A stretch of 22,254 bases of DNA, taken from IMG/VR virus record IMGVR_UViG_3300025276_005122, positions 1 to 22,254 of that record. One strand, 5' to 3'. This document shows positions 7,812 through 15,357 of this stretch, one piece after another. The notes beneath the pieces are model-generated. The model was not told where the DNA came from. It worked only from the letters and a program-made list of their open reading frames with translations, and searched no databases. How positions within the stretch are numbered: the first letter of the stretch is position 1; the number at the start of each line of letters is the position of its first letter. The stretch comes from a virus. The translations under genes were made by a program, and so were the position numbers.

Positions 7812-9551
7812 TTAGGCGAAGAAACATTCCATTACGCCGTCTTGGAGGACAGCAGTACGGAGCGTCTCCAACCACACCCGCTGGACCATATTGGATGCTG
7901 CCAGGACATCTACCTCCTGTTTGAAATACAGTTCAATCCCCCTTGAATTGACCCGCTCCCCACGATTCAGTCGCATCGCATTCCAGAACTGCGTCCCTGG
8001 GTACTGACCTCCGACACCCGTATCCGCCCCGGGACCGATCGGACCTTCCGCGAGTGCCACACCCGACCCTGAACCGAAGCACTGGTCCTCTTCGCCACCG
8101 ACGGCACCCGTCATCTGCTGTTCGCCATAGCGAGCACACGTCAGCGAGACACCTTCCTTGGAATACACTTCCCGGGAGATGAAGGGGACTGCTCCCTCGG
8201 TCTGGACGATGTTATGGAAATCCCGTGCCGTGTTCGTCACATCAATCGGGAACAGGAACTGTTCGTTGACCTTGAGATTGAATACCGCTGGACCGTTGCG
8301 GTTGTTGACGCTTGGCAGAGGGTCGCCATAGACACGCATCGGGGAGATGGCATTGTATTTATTGGTGATCCAGCGAGCATTCGGACCATTCGCAACGGTC
8401 GTACTGGTCTGGTTAATCCCCCAGAATATCTTACTGATGATTCGCCCTGCTCCACCGATATTACGGATATCGGTTGAATCCAGTCCGGTTTTGGTGACGG
8501 AGAACTTGGAGAGGCGATAATCCACATACTGGAACTGAAGAGAGCGATTGGCATTGGCATACGCATCCATCATATCCTGCGGGTAGTAGAGGTGATCGGC
8601 AATCATTCGGGTAGACGAGAGCAGGACACCCGCGGTAATATCATCCGTGAGCGAGCATACCCGCTCGGAGTTGGCGGTATTGCTATTGCCTGCGACCGAA
8701 AAGACGAACTCAAAGTTGACCGGTTCTTTCATCATATACAGCGGTAACTGGTTGCTCTTGAGGAACGGGAAGAGATCCGAGATGGCGATCTGGAAGGTCG
8801 GGCACAAATCCTGTTTGGTGACCACACCTTCCGTCCGGGTCAGTTGGGTACAATCTACGAGGGGTCGGACTGCTCCGGTACTGGTAGACATCGTAGAGGC
8901 GACGGCAGCACCCCGAGGAAACGCGATGCCCGAAGACGCCACATCCATCTCACGCCCATTGCCAAGCATCAGACCATCCGCGGATGTGTTGGATTGCTCG
9001 GAACTGCCGAAGTCATTGGAGACCACGACACCATTGAGACTGGTCCCGATGCGTCGGTCCTTGTAATTGATATCCAGGACATTGCCATTTCGCCCTGTCA
9101 GGTACTGCTCCCGTTCCAGTTCTGCTTCCGGTGAGAGGAAATTAGACTTGTAAGCAGCGAAGAAGTTATAATCCTCAATTTCGCAGATTGTCTTGGTGCC
9201 CACTCGCATCGTGGCACGCTGGATGAGAGCGTGGATCCCATTCCCGACAGGAAGCATCGCGGGAGACGCCAGGGGAGGGGATGCTCCATCTGTCGGACTC
9301 TGAAACTCAAATTCAATCTTGGAGTGACTGTGGAGCAGACCCTTATTTTGGAGCACAAATTTACAGTGGGTCGCCGACTGTGTCACAGGTTCCAAAATCG
9401 CTGTCTCCACGTTGATCTGGGTATTGGTTGGAATTTGACCTATTTTCAATAAATCCGGAATTTGTGACGGGGATCCACCTGGACTGGGTCCCGCACCTGC
9501 GGATGCCATCTGACCACCTTGACTCTGCGAACCTTGAATGCTCTGTGCCAT
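7812..9551 (-). CDS. major capsid protein, PLV-like double jelly roll
   Basis: A 579-residue protein that is the best candidate for the true major capsid protein. A Gly/Ser/Gln-rich leader (1-35) is followed by FVLQNKGLLHSHSKIEFEF (65-83), GIHALIQRATMRVGTKTICE (105-124), DYNFFAAYKSNF (127-138) and EREQYLTGR (146-154). These blocks are the pattern I know from PLV major capsid proteins. The block ISDLFPFLKSNQLPLYMMKE (257-276) followed by VNFEFVFS resembles the strand between the two jelly rolls. In the particle it would form trimeric capsomers. Upstream are TTTTAAAT, CTGAAT and ATAACGA, shared in part with the other capsid genes. The stop is 4 nt from repeat copy 2. The assignment rests on recalled motifs; a structure prediction would settle it. 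Confidence 0.85.
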   Translation of the reverse strand: MAQSIQGSQSQGGQMASAGAGPSPGGSPSQIPDLLKIGQIPTNTQINVETAILEPVTQSATHCKFVLQNKGLLHSHSKIEFEFQSPTDGASPPLASPAMLPVGNGIHALIQRATMRVGTKTICEIEDYNFFAAYKSNFLSPEAELEREQYLTGRNGNVLDINYKDRRIGTSLNGVVVSNDFGSSEQSNTSADGLMLGNGREMDVASSGIAFPRGAAVASTMSTSTGAVRPLVDCTQLTRTEGVVTKQDLCPTFQIAISDLFPFLKSNQLPLYMMKEPVNFEFVFSVAGNSNTANSERVCSLTDDITAGVLLSSTRMIADHLYYPQDMMDAYANANRSLQFQYVDYRLSKFSVTKTGLDSTDIRNIGGAGRIISKIFWGINQTSTTVANGPNARWITNKYNAISPMRVYGDPLPSVNNRNGPAVFNLKVNEQFLFPIDVTNTARDFHNIVQTEGAVPFISREVYSKEGVSLTCARYGEQQMTGAVGGEEDQCFGSGSGVALAEGPIGPGADTGVGGQYPGTQFWNAMRLNRGERVNSRGIELYFKQEVDVLAASNMVQRVWLETLRTAVLQDGVMECFFA

Positions 9552-9590
9552 TTCGTTATGATTCAGAGTAGAATTTAAAACTGACTGATT
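9552..9590 (-). promoter_or_regulatory. candidate capsid-gene promoter/leader
   Basis: Read on the minus strand this holds TTTTAAATTC, then CTGAAT (9561-9566), then ATAACGA (9553-9559), directly before the ATG at 9551. The ATAACGA block recurs before the 683-residue capsid gene and as ATACGA before the 464-residue one, and CTGAAT matches their CTGAGTT. This suggests a common late promoter or leader. Confidence 0.5.
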
Positions 9591-9605
9591 AAATTGAATT
9601 TGATT

Positions 9606-11000
9606 TCACTGTGCCACTTGGAGACCACTTGAGTTGAAGACAAGCGTATTCTTTGAATGGACAAATACATAGACGGCGTGAGGGCGATTGCTGGTGAGAT
9701 CCAGATCCATCTGGAGTCCCCAGTTCAACTGCGAGAAATCCACACCATCACCCGAAATCGTATCGTACGCAATGCCGACCCCGAAGCAATTCTTGTTCTC
9801 TACTGCTTTCAGATCGGCGTTCAACTGACTCGCGGCAGAGTAGTCGCTCAACCAGGTTCCCCGAGACGAGACCCCTGTACGATTGAGACCCGAGAATGCT
9901 TTGATTGAATTCAGGTAATTCCGGAGCAACTGCGAATCTACGGTCTCCTGGGTGGAGAGTGCGGTATCCGCCTTCTGAGATGTATCCAGATTGTACTCCA
10001 GGGGATATCTCGTACCACCCCGAGTAAACACAACTTGATTAATATCGGCAACTGCCCCATCATCATTGATAAGCGGTGGAGTCGCGGTGCCGTCGGCAGA
10101 GAGGTTGTTAATATGGGATGAAGGTAGGAAGTTAGCAAACACTCCCAGAACCCGACGCATACCCAGGTTGAAATTGATGATAGCATTGGACGAATTAACA
10201 CTCGCATAATACGAGGAAATCGTATTGTATTCAAAGGTGTTACCCCCCTGAGAGTACTGCGACATCAACTGAGGCGTCGGATTGACCATCTCGGCAACGA
10301 GGCGGACATTGGAGAGTTCATAGAAGGCATCCGAAAAGAGCGGAGCAGCAGTGCCTTCAATATCAAAGAGGACGTTATTATCGGGTGCCAGGTGAATCTC
10401 TACCAAGAGACCTTGGAGACCATAGGTGCCCGAGAGCGGAATATCGGCGACCCCATTGAAGAGACCACACGGAAGCGACATACAGAAGGAACTGCCCGCA
10501 TTGGTGGCGGTGGATCGCTGATTCTGGATACCTGTGACGGAGTTACGGTGGATGTTGTAGTTCGGCATAATGAGCGACGATTCCGAGAGATGGGACGTGG
10601 AATCATCCAGAGAGTTCGTGACAGGGACAAAGGAGGCACAGAATCTGCTGTAGTGCCGAATGTGCTCTATGACCTGATGGGTCGCTTGGGATTTGATTAC
10701 GAGTTGATCAATCATCGCATAGGTCCCGAGACGGGCGGGCAGGTGAACGTTCTGTCCGTCCGCCGATCCGCCCCCCGCCGCAGCACCCGCTCCAATAAAC
10801 TCCGTAGCACCCTTACTTGAATTCAATTTCACATTGAAATCACCGCAGAGGCGGACACTCTTACCGATCAGCATCCTCTCCTGCTCTCCAATGATAAATT
10901 GAATCACCGGGGCACCTCCCTTAAAAGAGATCTTGCCGTTGCTGAGGGTATTTGCTGGGGAGATTTCCACATTCACGTTGCCGAACTGTGCGTCAGTCAT
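9606..11000 (-). CDS. second capsid-type protein, 464 residues
   Basis: A probable jelly-roll virion protein. Residues 30-50 (APVIQFIIGEQERMLIGKSV) are followed by LGTYAMIDQLVIKS (91-104) and a His/Arg-rich IEHIRHYSRF (111-120). The block MSLPCGLFNGVADIPLSGTY (174-193) with GLLVEIHLAPDN (197-208) has the same layout as the inter-barrel strands of double-jelly-roll capsid proteins. FYELSNVRLVAEMV (226-239) and a GMRRVLGVF-type segment follow. The sequence is clearly different from the 579- and 683-residue proteins, so this is not a recent duplicate. It may be a second capsomer type or a minor capsid protein. The ATG at 11000 is inside a 9-bp inverted repeat. It is separated by 54 nt from the next capsid gene on the same strand. 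Confidence 0.72.
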   Translation of the reverse strand: MTDAQFGNVNVEISPANTLSNGKISFKGGAPVIQFIIGEQERMLIGKSVRLCGDFNVKLNSSKGATEFIGAGAAAGGGSADGQNVHLPARLGTYAMIDQLVIKSQATHQVIEHIRHYSRFCASFVPVTNSLDDSTSHLSESSLIMPNYNIHRNSVTGIQNQRSTATNAGSSFCMSLPCGLFNGVADIPLSGTYGLQGLLVEIHLAPDNNVLFDIEGTAAPLFSDAFYELSNVRLVAEMVNPTPQLMSQYSQGGNTFEYNTISSYYASVNSSNAIINFNLGMRRVLGVFANFLPSSHINNLSADGTATPPLINDDGAVADINQVVFTRGGTRYPLEYNLDTSQKADTALSTQETVDSQLLRNYLNSIKAFSGLNRTGVSSRGTWLSDYSAASQLNADLKAVENKNCFGVGIAYDTISGDGVDFSQLNWGLQMDLDLTSNRPHAVYVFVHSKNTLVFNSSGLQVAQ

Positions 11001-11031
11001 AGGATCGTATGACTGAACTCAGATTAAAAAA
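10993..11031 (-). promoter_or_regulatory. candidate capsid-gene promoter with start-codon inverted repeat
   Basis: On the minus strand: six T residues, AAT, CTGAGTT (11016-11022), then ATACGA (11005-11010) and the ATG. The arms TCAGTCATA (10993-11001) and TATGACTGA (11008-11016) are a perfect 9-bp inverted repeat with a 6-nt loop, and the start codon lies within one arm. Confidence 0.55.
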
Positions 11032-11096
11032 TGACAGAGAATTTGACTTTACATATTTTCGGCGAGTAGGGATCTAGAGGGGGGTTGGTTTTTATG

Positions 11097-11384
11097 CTAA
11101 CTAAGTCGGAAGCGACTCTTATAGGACGCGATGGATGCCGACAGTGTAGGTTTGTTCCAGAGGATGTATCTGCTGAGACTACCTGCGGATTTGTAATCGT
11201 TCCAATTTTCGTTTGCCTTGTGTCGTGCTAAGTAGGATGCCTTACGCTTGGGGTCTTTGTTCTTGGTGAAGTCACTTGCTCCGCTTGCTCCAAAGTGGGT
11301 CGTTTTGATTTTCTTGCCCTCTTGGGTGAAAATTGCCATATACTTTTTGCCACTGGATGTGCTGGGTTTGATAACCACCTTCAT
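11097..11384 (-). CDS. DUF5754-like conserved viral protein
   Basis: A 95-residue basic protein. It carries KTTHFGASGASDFT (27-40), YLARHKANENWN (51-62) and AGSLSRYILWNKPTL (67-81), ending in FRLS. This is a very recognisable small family spread through algal and protist DNA viruses (I believe DUF5754), of unknown function; the gene usually lies among structural or core genes. The open frame runs further upstream into the 683-residue gene, but the ATG at 11384 is chosen because it has the ATAATG context seen at other starts, leaves a 19-nt spacer after the capsid gene, and matches the family length. The leader GGTCATA is the same as at the 381-residue gene. Confidence 0.88.
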   Translation of the reverse strand: MKVVIKPSTSSGKKYMAIFTQEGKKIKTTHFGASGASDFTKNKDPKRKASYLARHKANENWNDYKSAGSLSRYILWNKPTLSASIASYKSRFRLS

Positions 11385-11403
11385 TATGACCTTGCGTAGA
11401 TTT

Positions 11404-13455
11404 TTAGATTTCCAGGGCGACCATATCACCCCGGATGACCAGTCTCCGTATGTGGAATACGAAATTGCTCCATAACTTGTTTTTCGTGGGGGCGTCGGGT
11501 TTGCTATACTCAATCTGGAGGTTGAAGTCCTTCCCACGTGTGTCTAGGACGCCGTCCTGAAGGGACAGAGCACGACCGATACAGGCATTCTCTAGGTACT
11601 TGGCGAAGGACAGGGGGCGGATACCTGCCATCGCGAGTGCCTTCTCTAGTTCTACGGGACCCTGCTGGGAGATGGATTGCCCTGTGGAGATCTTAGACAT
11701 TTCCACCTTACGGTTCGGATTCAATTGACCGTTATAGAACCATTGATAACTTGACATATTATCCCAGATCCCCGTGTATCCGGAGCGATCGCTGAAACAA
11801 TCGCCATCCTTACCGTAATGCTTACCTACGACCACACCTGCGGTTCCACCTGCCCCGGCAGTGGTGCCTGCCGTAATCATACCCGGTTTGCTGAGGTAGG
11901 TGTAATAGGCGGAATCATACGGGTTGGGGAAGACTGCCGACGCACCGGTTCCCAAATCTTGCCCCGTCGCCCCTGTCATCAGGGACCGTGCGGAGTAGGC
12001 AGTGCTGTCGCAGGGGACACTCAGAATGGACTTTGCCCGAGACTGACTGAGAGGGAGGCGGATATTGGCAACGATGTCCCCCTTGAGTTGGGAGTACTTG
12101 TAATTCGTGGACGACAGGAAATCGTAATTCAGGACACCCCCCCCTTTCATCATTGACATCATCTTACGAGTGTATCCCGCAGGCATCTCCAACTGCTGGA
12201 GGATCAATTCGGTACCCGAGATGGTGTAGGAGGGATTGACGCTTGCGGACTGAATCGCCGACGTGCTCATCATTGACCACGACCCGTCACCCTGAACCGC
12301 CCAATCTGCCCCGTTGATCTGACCGGTGGCAGTGACGGCGTGTTTGACGACGACTTTGGTCAGACCCCACCATCCACCGCTCGTGTTATTGGTATCTGTG
12401 CCCGGGAAATGCTGAATGGATTCAATCACACAACAGTTAATATCTCTCGCGGGTACGACAACACCCGTATTGAAATGCGGAGCAATCGCATTGGCATCCG
12501 GAGATGTCATTGGCAGGTTATTCTTGACAAAGGTGAAGGACTCCCCGACTACGAAGGGGAAATTATCAAGACCAATCTGGTTATTGTCGCGTTTCACCCA
12601 GAATTCCTTCACGGCACCCGCTTCGCCAGTCGCGGCGTTATTGCTCCAGTCCTGGAGGACTAACTGAGTATCGCATCCACCCAGGGCGGTACCCGCCGTG
12701 GTCGCACAGGAGTGAAAGACAGGGGCGAGGGCGGTCTTCGTGGTAAATCGGGTCGTGTCTAGCATCTTAACCACGCGGTCAGCACGCTCTAGGAGAATCT
12801 CAATACGGAGACCATCGGTCAGGAGGCACGGGAACACCTTAGAATTCTGGAAGATGCCCGTGTGGAGGGGGAGGAGGCACTTGACCTTCTTATGCCCGCC
12901 ATTGTGGAGACCGTCTCCCACAGGAGTGGAGAGGGCATCACCCCAGACACCCGCCGCATCGCTGACCTGACCCGCGGTCCGGAGATACGGTGCGGTATAC
13001 GGACTATTGGCGAGTGCCGACTGGTGCGACCGAGTGGTACCCTTGGTGCCCCGTGTGGTCTGGTCCCACTGAGTGGTCCCTTCGGTCATCGCTCGCTTGG
13101 AGCGGATCGTGTCATCCACCTCATAATCGTACTTGAGAGCAGCGAGGACATTATAGTCCTGATACTCCTCTAGGAGTTGAGCACCCGAACCCCCGCTCAG
13201 AATCCGGAGATCCTTGATCAGCAGTTGACCACCCGCACCCGCGTCCAACTGAGCACGCATCGGTCGGTCCAAACCCGGATCCAACTGGACCTCAAATTTG
13301 AGATACGACTCCTTGGGTTGGAAATACTGAACGGTAGCGGGAATGTGAATGGTGATCTTCTGACCTGGAGTATAATCTAATCCGTGCTCTGCTTGGATCG
13401 CGACGCGTGTCTGCTTGACTGGAATCTTGTCCTCGGCATCCCAAAAAGTGCTCAT
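11404..13455 (-). CDS. third capsid-type protein, 683 residues
   Basis: A probable double-jelly-roll virion protein, the longest of the three. The N-terminus holds PGQKITIHIPATVQYFQPKE (30-49), SYLKFEVQL (50-58), GAGGQLLIKDLRILSG (73-88) and LLEEYQDYNVL (94-104), a strand pattern typical of capsid proteins of PLV-like viruses. The block CLLPLHTGIF (193-202) followed by VFPCLLTDGLRIEILLERAD (207-226) corresponds to the inter-barrel strands. The C-terminus ends FHIRRLVIRGDMVALEI. It could be the main capsomer or a pseudohexameric partner of the 579-residue protein. The start at 13455 has T8, CTGAGTT and ATAACGA upstream. The DUF5754-like gene follows after 19 nt and may be on the same transcript. 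Confidence 0.8.
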   Translation of the reverse strand: MSTFWDAEDKIPVKQTRVAIQAEHGLDYTPGQKITIHIPATVQYFQPKESYLKFEVQLDPGLDRPMRAQLDAGAGGQLLIKDLRILSGGSGAQLLEEYQDYNVLAALKYDYEVDDTIRSKRAMTEGTTQWDQTTRGTKGTTRSHQSALANSPYTAPYLRTAGQVSDAAGVWGDALSTPVGDGLHNGGHKKVKCLLPLHTGIFQNSKVFPCLLTDGLRIEILLERADRVVKMLDTTRFTTKTALAPVFHSCATTAGTALGGCDTQLVLQDWSNNAATGEAGAVKEFWVKRDNNQIGLDNFPFVVGESFTFVKNNLPMTSPDANAIAPHFNTGVVVPARDINCCVIESIQHFPGTDTNNTSGGWWGLTKVVVKHAVTATGQINGADWAVQGDGSWSMMSTSAIQSASVNPSYTISGTELILQQLEMPAGYTRKMMSMMKGGGVLNYDFLSSTNYKYSQLKGDIVANIRLPLSQSRAKSILSVPCDSTAYSARSLMTGATGQDLGTGASAVFPNPYDSAYYTYLSKPGMITAGTTAGAGGTAGVVVGKHYGKDGDCFSDRSGYTGIWDNMSSYQWFYNGQLNPNRKVEMSKISTGQSISQQGPVELEKALAMAGIRPLSFAKYLENACIGRALSLQDGVLDTRGKDFNLQIEYSKPDAPTKNKLWSNFVFHIRRLVIRGDMVALEI

Positions 13456-13488
13456 CCTCTCGTTATAGGATCAACTCAGAAAAAAAAC
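13456..13488 (-). promoter_or_regulatory. candidate capsid-gene promoter/leader
   Basis: Read on the minus strand: eight T residues (13480-13487), CTGAGTT (13473-13479), GATCCT, ATAACGA (13460-13466), then AGG and the ATG. ATCCT and AGGAT form a short inverted repeat next to the start. It is the fullest version of the leader shared by the three capsid genes. Confidence 0.55.
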
Positions 13489-13547
13489 CAGATGAAAAAT
13501 TCTACTCTAGTTACGACTACCTAAGAGATCAGAGCGTCAAGAGACCA

Positions 13548-13655
13548 ATGATGGAAGGTGATTCGGTGCTAGATACGGTTGCCCTGAATGTGTGTATGGT
13601 CTATCTATGTGTGCTCTATGCGATCTGGGACAGACTCCCCGTGTGCCATCTCTAA
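13548..13655 (+). CDS. 35-residue single-span membrane protein
   Basis: A small gene between a divergent and a convergent neighbour. After an acidic start (MMEGDSVLD) comes one hydrophobic segment of about 18 residues, VALNVCMVYL continuing to LYAIW, then a short tail ending VCHL. It would cross a membrane once. Three Cys residues are present. The strongest support is the hairpin at its end: the TAA at 13653-13655 is the first part of a perfect 11-bp stem whose far end is the stop of the methyltransferase on the other strand. A second ATG follows the first directly. The function is unknown; short membrane proteins occur in viruses with an internal lipid layer, but that is only a suggestion. 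The stretch could be non-coding. Confidence 0.5.
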   Translation: MMEGDSVLDTVALNVCMVYLCVLYAIWDRLPVCHL

Positions 13656-13677
13656 CCGCAGGTGGAACCTGCGGTTA
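13653..13677. terminator. bidirectional hairpin containing two stop codons
   Basis: TAACCGCAGGT (13653-13663) and ACCTGCGGTTA (13667-13677) are perfect 11-bp arms around a GGA loop. The first arm begins with the TAA of the plus-strand small gene and the second ends with the TTA that is the stop of the minus-strand methyltransferase. It resembles the 3'-end hairpins used to define mRNA ends in mimiviruses. The inverted repeat is certain; the termination role is inferred. Confidence 0.72.
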
Positions 13678-14175
13678 ATCCAAGATGATCAAGTCTTTCG
13701 GTAAATCCATTTTGTAGCAGACATAGCAACTATACCACGAGATTTGATTGTATATCTTCTTCTCTCCATCTATGATTTTGTAATAGGACATCTTCCGACT
13801 CGGTAAGATGACCTGAATCTCATCTCCGAAAAGTGCTTTCATATATTTAGTCTGGAGCGAGAGGGTCGGTAAAATCATAATGAAGGGTTTCTCTAATTCC
13901 TTCAATCGTTCCAAGACCTTTCGTTTGATGCTGAAGGGGGGATTGGTGATCACAATCTCCCCTTCATCGTTGTCAAAGAAGTCTCCCGTATGGGAGACGA
14001 CGTCTTGACAGATTCGTCTCAGATAATCAACCCCTTCAAAGTCTCCATTACTGAATGCTTCCCAGACCACCTTATCCTTGGGTATGTAGGGTTCTATGCT
14101 TTTCCAATCCCGTTCCAAGGTGTAGAATTCATCATTCTTCCCGACTCCTTGCTGTTTATTTCCGAATAATGCCAT
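13675..14175 (-). CDS. second DNA/RNA adenine methyltransferase-like protein
   Basis: A 166-residue protein with NPPF at 78-81, the motif IV of N6-adenine methyltransferases, preceded by EIVIT (a buried strand) and followed by the basic IKRKVLERL. The SAM site would be VWEAFSNGDFEG (37-48), a divergent motif I in the order I before IV, unlike the methyltransferase at 52-693. KPFIMILPT (96-104) is like motif V-VI strands. The family is known in phages and large viruses as short putative methyltransferases; the target base is not certain. No restriction gene is nearby. Its TATA-like palindrome overlaps the stop of the 381-residue gene 18 nt upstream. Its stop is inside the bidirectional hairpin. 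Confidence 0.8.
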   Translation of the reverse strand: MALFGNKQQGVGKNDEFYTLERDWKSIEPYIPKDKVVWEAFSNGDFEGVDYLRRICQDVVSHTGDFFDNDEGEIVITNPPFSIKRKVLERLKELEKPFIMILPTLSLQTKYMKALFGDEIQVILPSRKMSYYKIIDGEKKIYNQISWYSCYVCYKMDLPKDLIILD

Positions 14176-14189
14176 CTTACCTTGGGTTC

Positions 14190-14201
14190 CATTTTAAAAT
14201 G
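14190..14201 (-). promoter_or_regulatory. CATTTTAAAATG palindrome, TATA-like
   Basis: A perfect 12-bp AT-rich palindrome placed 14 nt before the ATG of the methyltransferase at 14175. It includes the TAA stop of the 381-residue gene (14194-14196). TTTTAAAT-type cores also precede the genes starting at 693 and 9551, so this is likely the core promoter form of this virus. Confidence 0.45.
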
Positions 14202-15339
14202 CCGATGTCCCACCCCCCGACACAACCTTAGATTGGGCGGTGGTTTGGGCGGAGGACACTTGTCCAGCGGACTCGGCGGAGGCACCTGCTCCAGGTGCTC
14301 GTTTGGTCATACTTGCCTGTTCTTCCGCGGGTAAGGTGGTTGTGATCTGCTTTTTGGCGGCATCGTATTTTCCCACTTCGCCTTCCACTGCCGACGCCAC
14401 TCCCAATCCGGCACCGATGAGTCCTGCTCCCGGAACCACAAACCCCAATAGGTCCATCGCACCGCTCGCCACCCCTAAGATATTGGCGGTCTTTTCTTCG
14501 TGGTTGGCACCCGCGACGTGACCGCCCGAGATATCCTTGACCAAGTCTACCCCGCCTTGGATCACTCCGATTCCCTGGGCAAGGGACCCCGCACCTTCTG
14601 CGTATTTCCCTGCTTTGGCGAACATACCCTCCGCATCCGGAGCATCATCCGGAACATCTTTTGCCGCATCGGTGAGGGTGGGTTTGGCGGGTTCGGTGGG
14701 TTCGGCGGGACTGACTTCATCTTGCTTGCCCAAGGTACCTGACATCTCAGGGGGAGGTGTCGGTTCTTGGGATTTGAAGAGGGGTTCATCTTCCTCTTCA
14801 TCTCCTTCGGACGCAGGGACACTTGCCAACCCTGTCGTCGGTCGGGCACCGACACTATCCAGAAAGGATCCCGAGGTGGGAGTTGCTCGGGTGAATGCTT
14901 CCGCGGGTTCGGAGGCAGTTGCGGACGTGATCGCATCTGAGACTGTGCCTGTCGCTGATTTGAGACCCCCGCCCACTGCCTTGACTGCCTTGCCAATCGG
15001 AGCATCTGCGAAGGTTTGACCTGCGACTTTCGCTACCTTTCTCGCCGTACCCAATTCAGCGAACCCCGTTTCGTTGGAAGCGACCTTGTAGGCATTGTAG
15101 ATCCCTTTACCTGCTTTGACCGCTTGGAGACCCACACCCCCTCCAATACTCTCGGTCAGTTTCTGGGCATAATCGTCATCCGACGCCATATTCCGAAGTC
15201 CGGTCTGGGCATCGGAAATCTTCTGATTGAATTCACTTTCCACCCCTTGATTATGCTGGACGACCCCTTGATTGTATTCACGCATCTGATGGAGCATTGT
15301 ATTGCCTTGCGACAACTCGTTCATTCCTGACACATCCAT
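14194..15339 (-). CDS. Gly/Ala-rich hydrophobic protein, candidate minor virion protein
   Basis: A 381-residue protein that I cannot assign to a family. Residues 1-60 are helical and polar with Gln/Asn; 65-140 are Gly/Ala/Lys-rich and amphipathic; 178-235 form an acidic and Pro-rich linker; 286-318 (ANILGVASGAMDLLGF then VVPGAGLIGAGLGV) is a long hydrophobic Gly-rich stretch that could insert in a membrane; the end is Ser/Ala/Gly-rich. This is like the internal membrane-active proteins of adenovirus and PLV-like virions (protein VI-type), but that is inference from composition and from its place beside the packaging ATPase. The start at 15339 has GGTCATAATG, and the promoter would overlap the end of the ATPase gene, 18 nt away. 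Confidence 0.78.
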   Translation of the reverse strand: MDVSGMNELSQGNTMLHQMREYNQGVVQHNQGVESEFNQKISDAQTGLRNMASDDDYAQKLTESIGGGVGLQAVKAGKGIYNAYKVASNETGFAELGTARKVAKVAGQTFADAPIGKAVKAVGGGLKSATGTVSDAITSATASEPAEAFTRATPTSGSFLDSVGARPTTGLASVPASEGDEEEDEPLFKSQEPTPPPEMSGTLGKQDEVSPAEPTEPAKPTLTDAAKDVPDDAPDAEGMFAKAGKYAEGAGSLAQGIGVIQGGVDLVKDISGGHVAGANHEEKTANILGVASGAMDLLGFVVPGAGLIGAGLGVASAVEGEVGKYDAAKKQITTTLPAEEQASMTKRAPGAGASAESAGQVSSAQTTAQSKVVSGGGTSAF

Positions 15340-15357
15340 TATGACCCCACTCGGATT

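Noticed and set aside
11385-11537. 51-residue N-terminal extension of the DUF5754-like protein
   Set aside because: It overlaps the end of the 683-residue capsid gene in another frame and exceeds the family length; the ATG at 11384 gives the expected size.
13675-14175. Reading the two methyltransferases as a restriction-modification system
   Set aside because: No nuclease gene or specificity subunit lies next to either enzyme, and the two are 13 kb apart.
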